Positions 7,417 through 9,432 of a DNA stretch of 9,432 bases are shown here, piece after piece. The stretch is taken from contig CAZJLP010000092.1 in NCBI GenBank assembly GCA_964546955.1, forward strand, positions 1 through 9,432, given 5' to 3'. The notes below the pieces were generated by a model. The model saw only the letters and a list, made by a program, of their open reading frames with translations, made no database searches and was not told the DNA's origin. The position numbers and the translations under genes were made by a program. Every line of letters begins with the position of its first letter. Position 1 is the first letter of the stretch. The stretch comes from CAZJLP01 sp964546955 (lineage in GTDB: Bacteria; Verrucomicrobiota; Verrucomicrobiia; Opitutales; Opitutaceae).

Positions 7417-8079
7417 CTACTTTGCGGCCGCCGATACGGGATCGAGCCGCGTACTTAGGGCTCGGAACTGTTCGGCCAATTGGTCCAGCGATTGTCGCGC
7501 GATCTTGGCGTCCTGCTCCACATTGGGAAGGAACTCCCGCGCGTTATTCACGCCCGCCGGGGTGAGATCGACGCTGAGCAGCGAGCGGACGTCATGAAGT
7601 TTCGATACGAGCGGATCCAGGTTGCGCCGGGCCACCATGTACTGCTGGCGCATCTGCGAAAATCCATCGGTCACTTCGCGCTGCCGTTCCGCGCTGCGCG
7701 CCCGCATCTGCTCGCTTTTCATTTCGGTGAGGCTGGCATCCCACGCCGCGAAATACTTGTCGCCCTTGGCATCCATTTCCTGGGCCTTCTGCTTCAACTG
7801 AGCTACGCTTGTATCCAGGCCCCCGACGGCGGAGCGATAACGCTCGAATGTGGTTTTCAGTTCCGCGGTGGGCGCGGAGACCAACAGCGTAAGCGCGGTG
7901 GTGGCTTCGTCGATTTGTCGACGAGCGGTATCGATTTCCGTGGCCGCTTCGGAGACGGTATTGGACGTGGAAGAAGCCCGCATGTAACCGCGATTCGCGC
8001 AGCCGGTCATCACGACAGCAGCTGAAGCGATCGCGCCTGAAACGACAATCGAGGTACGGAAAGCAGAGAGAAAGGTCAT
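7417..8079 (-). CDS. Coiled-coil lipoprotein resembling DUF2959
   Basis: The 220-residue product begins MTFLSAFRTSIVV and has a lipoprotein signal: a hydrophobic run ending VVMTGC, with Cys27 as the likely lipidated residue and Ala next, which would suit outer-membrane placement. The rest is almost wholly alpha-helical and rich in Glu, Gln, Lys, Arg and Ala, with long coiled-coil-like stretches (SVAQLKQKAQEMDAKGDKYF, AERQREVTDGFSQMRQQYMV). The length, lipobox, a YFAAWDASLTEM segment near the middle and the helical pattern resemble the DUF2959 family, which has no known function. I chose the ATG at 8079 because the lipoprotein signal starts there. The same frame continues upstream to 8223 but adds 48 residues that would bury the signal. 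No strong ribosome site precedes the start. It is transcribed toward the inverted repeat at 7265-7378. Confidence 0.8.
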   Translation of the reverse strand: MTFLSAFRTSIVVSGAIASAAVVMTGCANRGYMRASSTSNTVSEAATEIDTARRQIDEATTALTLLVSAPTAELKTTFERYRSAVGGLDTSVAQLKQKAQEMDAKGDKYFAAWDASLTEMKSEQMRARSAERQREVTDGFSQMRQQYMVARRNLDPLVSKLHDVRSLLSVDLTPAGVNNAREFLPNVEQDAKIARQSLDQLAEQFRALSTRLDPVSAAAK

Positions 8080-8409
8080 GGCGGTGATGGGTTTTGAGAT
8101 AAGTGAGAAGTTCCGGGGAAAGACACTGTCCGCGCAAATCGGACCAAGTGCCACTGTCCCAATCGCTAATAGGCATTCCCCGACCCAAGAAAGGGTATAA
8201 TTTCGGAAAATGCAGCCCTGCATCGCAAAGCGTCGTCATCAACCCTCCCTCGCCCGCCTGGAATCATCGCGTTCTCTTATATCACAACGCGAGAGTTCGT
8301 TTTCGCCCCGGCTGACGCGCTTCTGCGGTCATCGCTCAGGTCTTTGGCACGTCGTCTTGAAACAAAATCTCGAGTGGCGGACACGCTAGCCATCCATTTT
8401 CCGCCCCTC
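8080..8409. other. Intergenic region between two minus-strand genes
   Basis: These 330 bases show no gene I can support. A TATAAT hexamer occurs at 8196-8201 on the plus strand, without a -35 box and with no plus-strand gene after it. On the minus strand the same place offers TTATAC (8200-8195), about 115 bases before the lipoprotein start, but its spacing from the nearest TTGCGA is 22 bases, too long for a standard promoter. A palindrome, ATGCAG-CC-CTGCAT, lies at 8210-8223. A possible terminator of the NHL gene is listed separately. Confidence 0.5.
8361..8405 (-). terminator. Possible terminator of the NHL-repeat gene
   Basis: On the minus strand GGCGGA and TCCGCC form a six-base stem (8405-8400 with 8381-8376) around an 18-base loop. 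The T-rich stretch ATTTTGTTTC begins about eight bases further on. The stem starts five bases after the stop at 8410. The long loop and the gap before the T-run make it a weak candidate. Confidence 0.3.
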
Positions 8410-9432
8410 TCAGCGGTGTATCCGCCGCATCAGGAGCAAAGCGACCCACAGCCCTGCCGCGCAGATCCCGAATGCGCCGCCGCCACCGCCGGCGGCAGGC
8501 GCGGGCGTGGGTGTCGGGGTGGGAGTCGGCGCAGGCGACGGGGGCGGGACTTCCGCAAAGCTCACGGTGGTCGTCGTGCCGGTGGGCGTGATGCGCCGGA
8601 TCGCGCTGTTTCCGGTGTCAGCCACATAAACGTTTCCACCGCCATCCACCCAGAGGCCGTGCGGCTGATTGAACTGCGCGCTCGTGCCGGGACCGTCCTG
8701 CAACCCTGCCACTCCGGGCATCCCGGCCAAAGTGGTGACAAGTCCCGTTGAGGATATGCGTCGGATGACGCAATTTCCCGTGTCCGATACATAAAGATTT
8801 CCCCCGCCATCGACCGCAATACCCAGCGGCTGGTTAAAGAGAGCGGCCGCGCCGGAACCGTTGGCGTAACCATTCGTCCCGGACAACCCGGCTATCGTGG
8901 TAACAGCACCGGCAGAGGTCACGCGTCGGATGAGGTGATTGAAAGCGTCCGCAATATAGAGCGTTCCACTCGAATCGACCGCGACGCTCGCAGGGTGATT
9001 GAAACGCGCGGCTGGGCCCGTCGCATCCGTGTCGCCTCGCGCCCCATTCGTACCTGCAAGCGTGGTCGCCGCGCCTGCCGTTGTGATCCGACGCACGGTA
9101 TTGGTAAACCCATCCGCGACGAAACTCACCCCGGCTCCATCGACCGCTATGCCCAGGGGATGATTAAATTGCGCGGCCGAGCCCGTGCCATCCACGTTGC
9201 CGCGCGCGGAAGGCGTGCCGGCCAAAGAAGTCACAGCGCCTGACGACGATATGCGTCGGACCACCGCGTTGCCGGTGTCCGCGACTAGCAGATTGCCGGC
9301 CGAATCGAGTGCGAGTGCGTGAGGTTGATTGAATTGCGCCGCCGTCCCGGCGCCATCCGCGGAGCCGGCGCTGCCGGACGCGCCGGCGACCGTGGTGATC
9401 TGACTGCCGGCGATCCGACGCACGACATTCCT
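8410..9432 (-). CDS. NHL-repeat beta-propeller protein with C-terminal sorting tail, N-terminus beyond window (partial)
   Basis: The frame is open to the window edge (RNVVRRIAG continues an NHL motif), so the start lies outside; 340 residues are visible. They contain five complete NHL-type blades plus the end of a sixth. Each blade carries FNQP or FNHP, then a VD-GNLYVADTGN-IRRI pattern, then TTLAG. The anchor FN(Q/H)P recurs every 55 residues exactly, with no insertion or deletion. The repeats end in a Pro-Thr linker (PSPAPTPTPTPTPAPAA), five Gly, the hydrophobic stretch FGICAAGLWVALLLM and the basic end RRIHR. This three-part tail resembles GlyGly-CTERM and related sorting signals that are cut by rhomboid-like or exosortase-like enzymes during export. 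The protein is therefore probably surface-anchored or released, with a propeller for binding a partner or ligand. NHL repeats alone do not tell the ligand. A simple membrane anchor is the alternative reading of the tail. Confidence 0.88.
   Translation of the reverse strand, partial: RNVVRRIAGSQITTVAGASGSAGSADGAGTAAQFNQPHALALDSAGNLLVADTGNAVVRRISSSGAVTSLAGTPSARGNVDGTGSAAQFNHPLGIAVDGAGVSFVADGFTNTVRRITTAGAATTLAGTNGARGDTDATGPAARFNHPASVAVDSSGTLYIADAFNHLIRRVTSAGAVTTIAGLSGTNGYANGSGAAALFNQPLGIAVDGGGNLYVSDTGNCVIRRISSTGLVTTLAGMPGVAGLQDGPGTSAQFNQPHGLWVDGGGNVYVADTGNSAIRRITPTGTTTTVSFAEVPPPSPAPTPTPTPTPAPAAGGGGGAFGICAAGLWVALLLMRRIHR
8507..9333 (-). repeat. Five 165-base tandem repeat units encoding propeller blades
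   Basis: Codons for the FN(Q/H)P anchor start at 9333, 9168, 9003, 8838 and 8673 on the minus strand, a constant step of 165 bases. The units are diverged in sequence but hold the period perfectly. They are coding repeats inside the NHL gene, not an independent element. Confidence 0.75.

Noticed and set aside
8196..8201. TATAAT as a plus-strand promoter
   Set aside because: There is no -35 box at a workable distance and no plus-strand gene downstream of it.
8080..8223. ATG at 8223 as the start of the lipoprotein
   Set aside because: The extra 48 residues would bury the lipoprotein signal that begins at 8079.
8600..9432. Regular tandem repeats as a possible CRISPR array
   Set aside because: The 165-base period is coding, in frame, and explained by NHL propeller blades; there are no short identical repeats with unique spacers.

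Overview
The window looks like a chromosomal stretch of a GC-rich, polysaccharide-degrading bacterium. The best guess is Verrucomicrobia, Opitutaceae or a relative. This rests on protein style: a two-propeller sensor of the hybrid two-component type, a large secreted modular beta-helix protein, an NHL-repeat protein with a Gly-rich C-terminal sorting tail, and a secreted peptidase-like TPR protein with an N-terminal region I associate with Opitutaceae. No rRNA or other marker gene is present, so the placement is inference. Every gene seen encodes an exported or membrane-anchored product.

Layout. (1) 1-1971, minus strand: the N-terminal 657 codons of a two-component regulator propeller protein, open to the window edge. 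It holds fourteen propeller repeats, and its output domain lies outside the window. (2) 1972-2306: divergent intergenic region with two adjacent palindromes. (3) 2307-4211, plus strand: a secreted protein with a peptidase MA-like core whose HExxH motif is replaced by REYVR, followed by TPR-like helices. Its stop codon abuts a 10-N assembly gap at 4212-4221. (4) 4222-4571: about 350 bases with no recognisable gene. (5) 4572-7193, plus strand: a secreted pectate-lyase-like beta-helix protein with three C-terminal accessory domains, followed by a hairpin terminator. (6) 7260-7384: a long inverted repeat built from GAGNAN-like hexamers, lying between convergent genes. (7) 7417-8079, minus strand: a coiled-coil lipoprotein resembling DUF2959. 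(8) 8080-8409: non-coding. (9) 8410-9432, minus strand: the C-terminal part of an NHL beta-propeller protein with an exact 55-residue repeat period and a GlyGly-CTERM-like tail.

How the genes might work together. Regulators of the propeller plus Y_Y_Y type often sense oligosaccharides and switch on polysaccharide-use genes. The beta-helix protein at 4572 is a plausible polysaccharide lyase or hydrolase. A link between the two is only suggested by proximity (about 2.6 kb), and no transporter, SusC/D pair or other sugar gene is visible. The genes are mostly separate transcription units rather than one operon. I found no convincing undescribed multi-gene system. The strongest curiosities are the HExxH-to-REYVR core, the hexamer-built inverted repeat, the propeller protein with a sorting tail, and the module at the C-terminus of the beta-helix protein.
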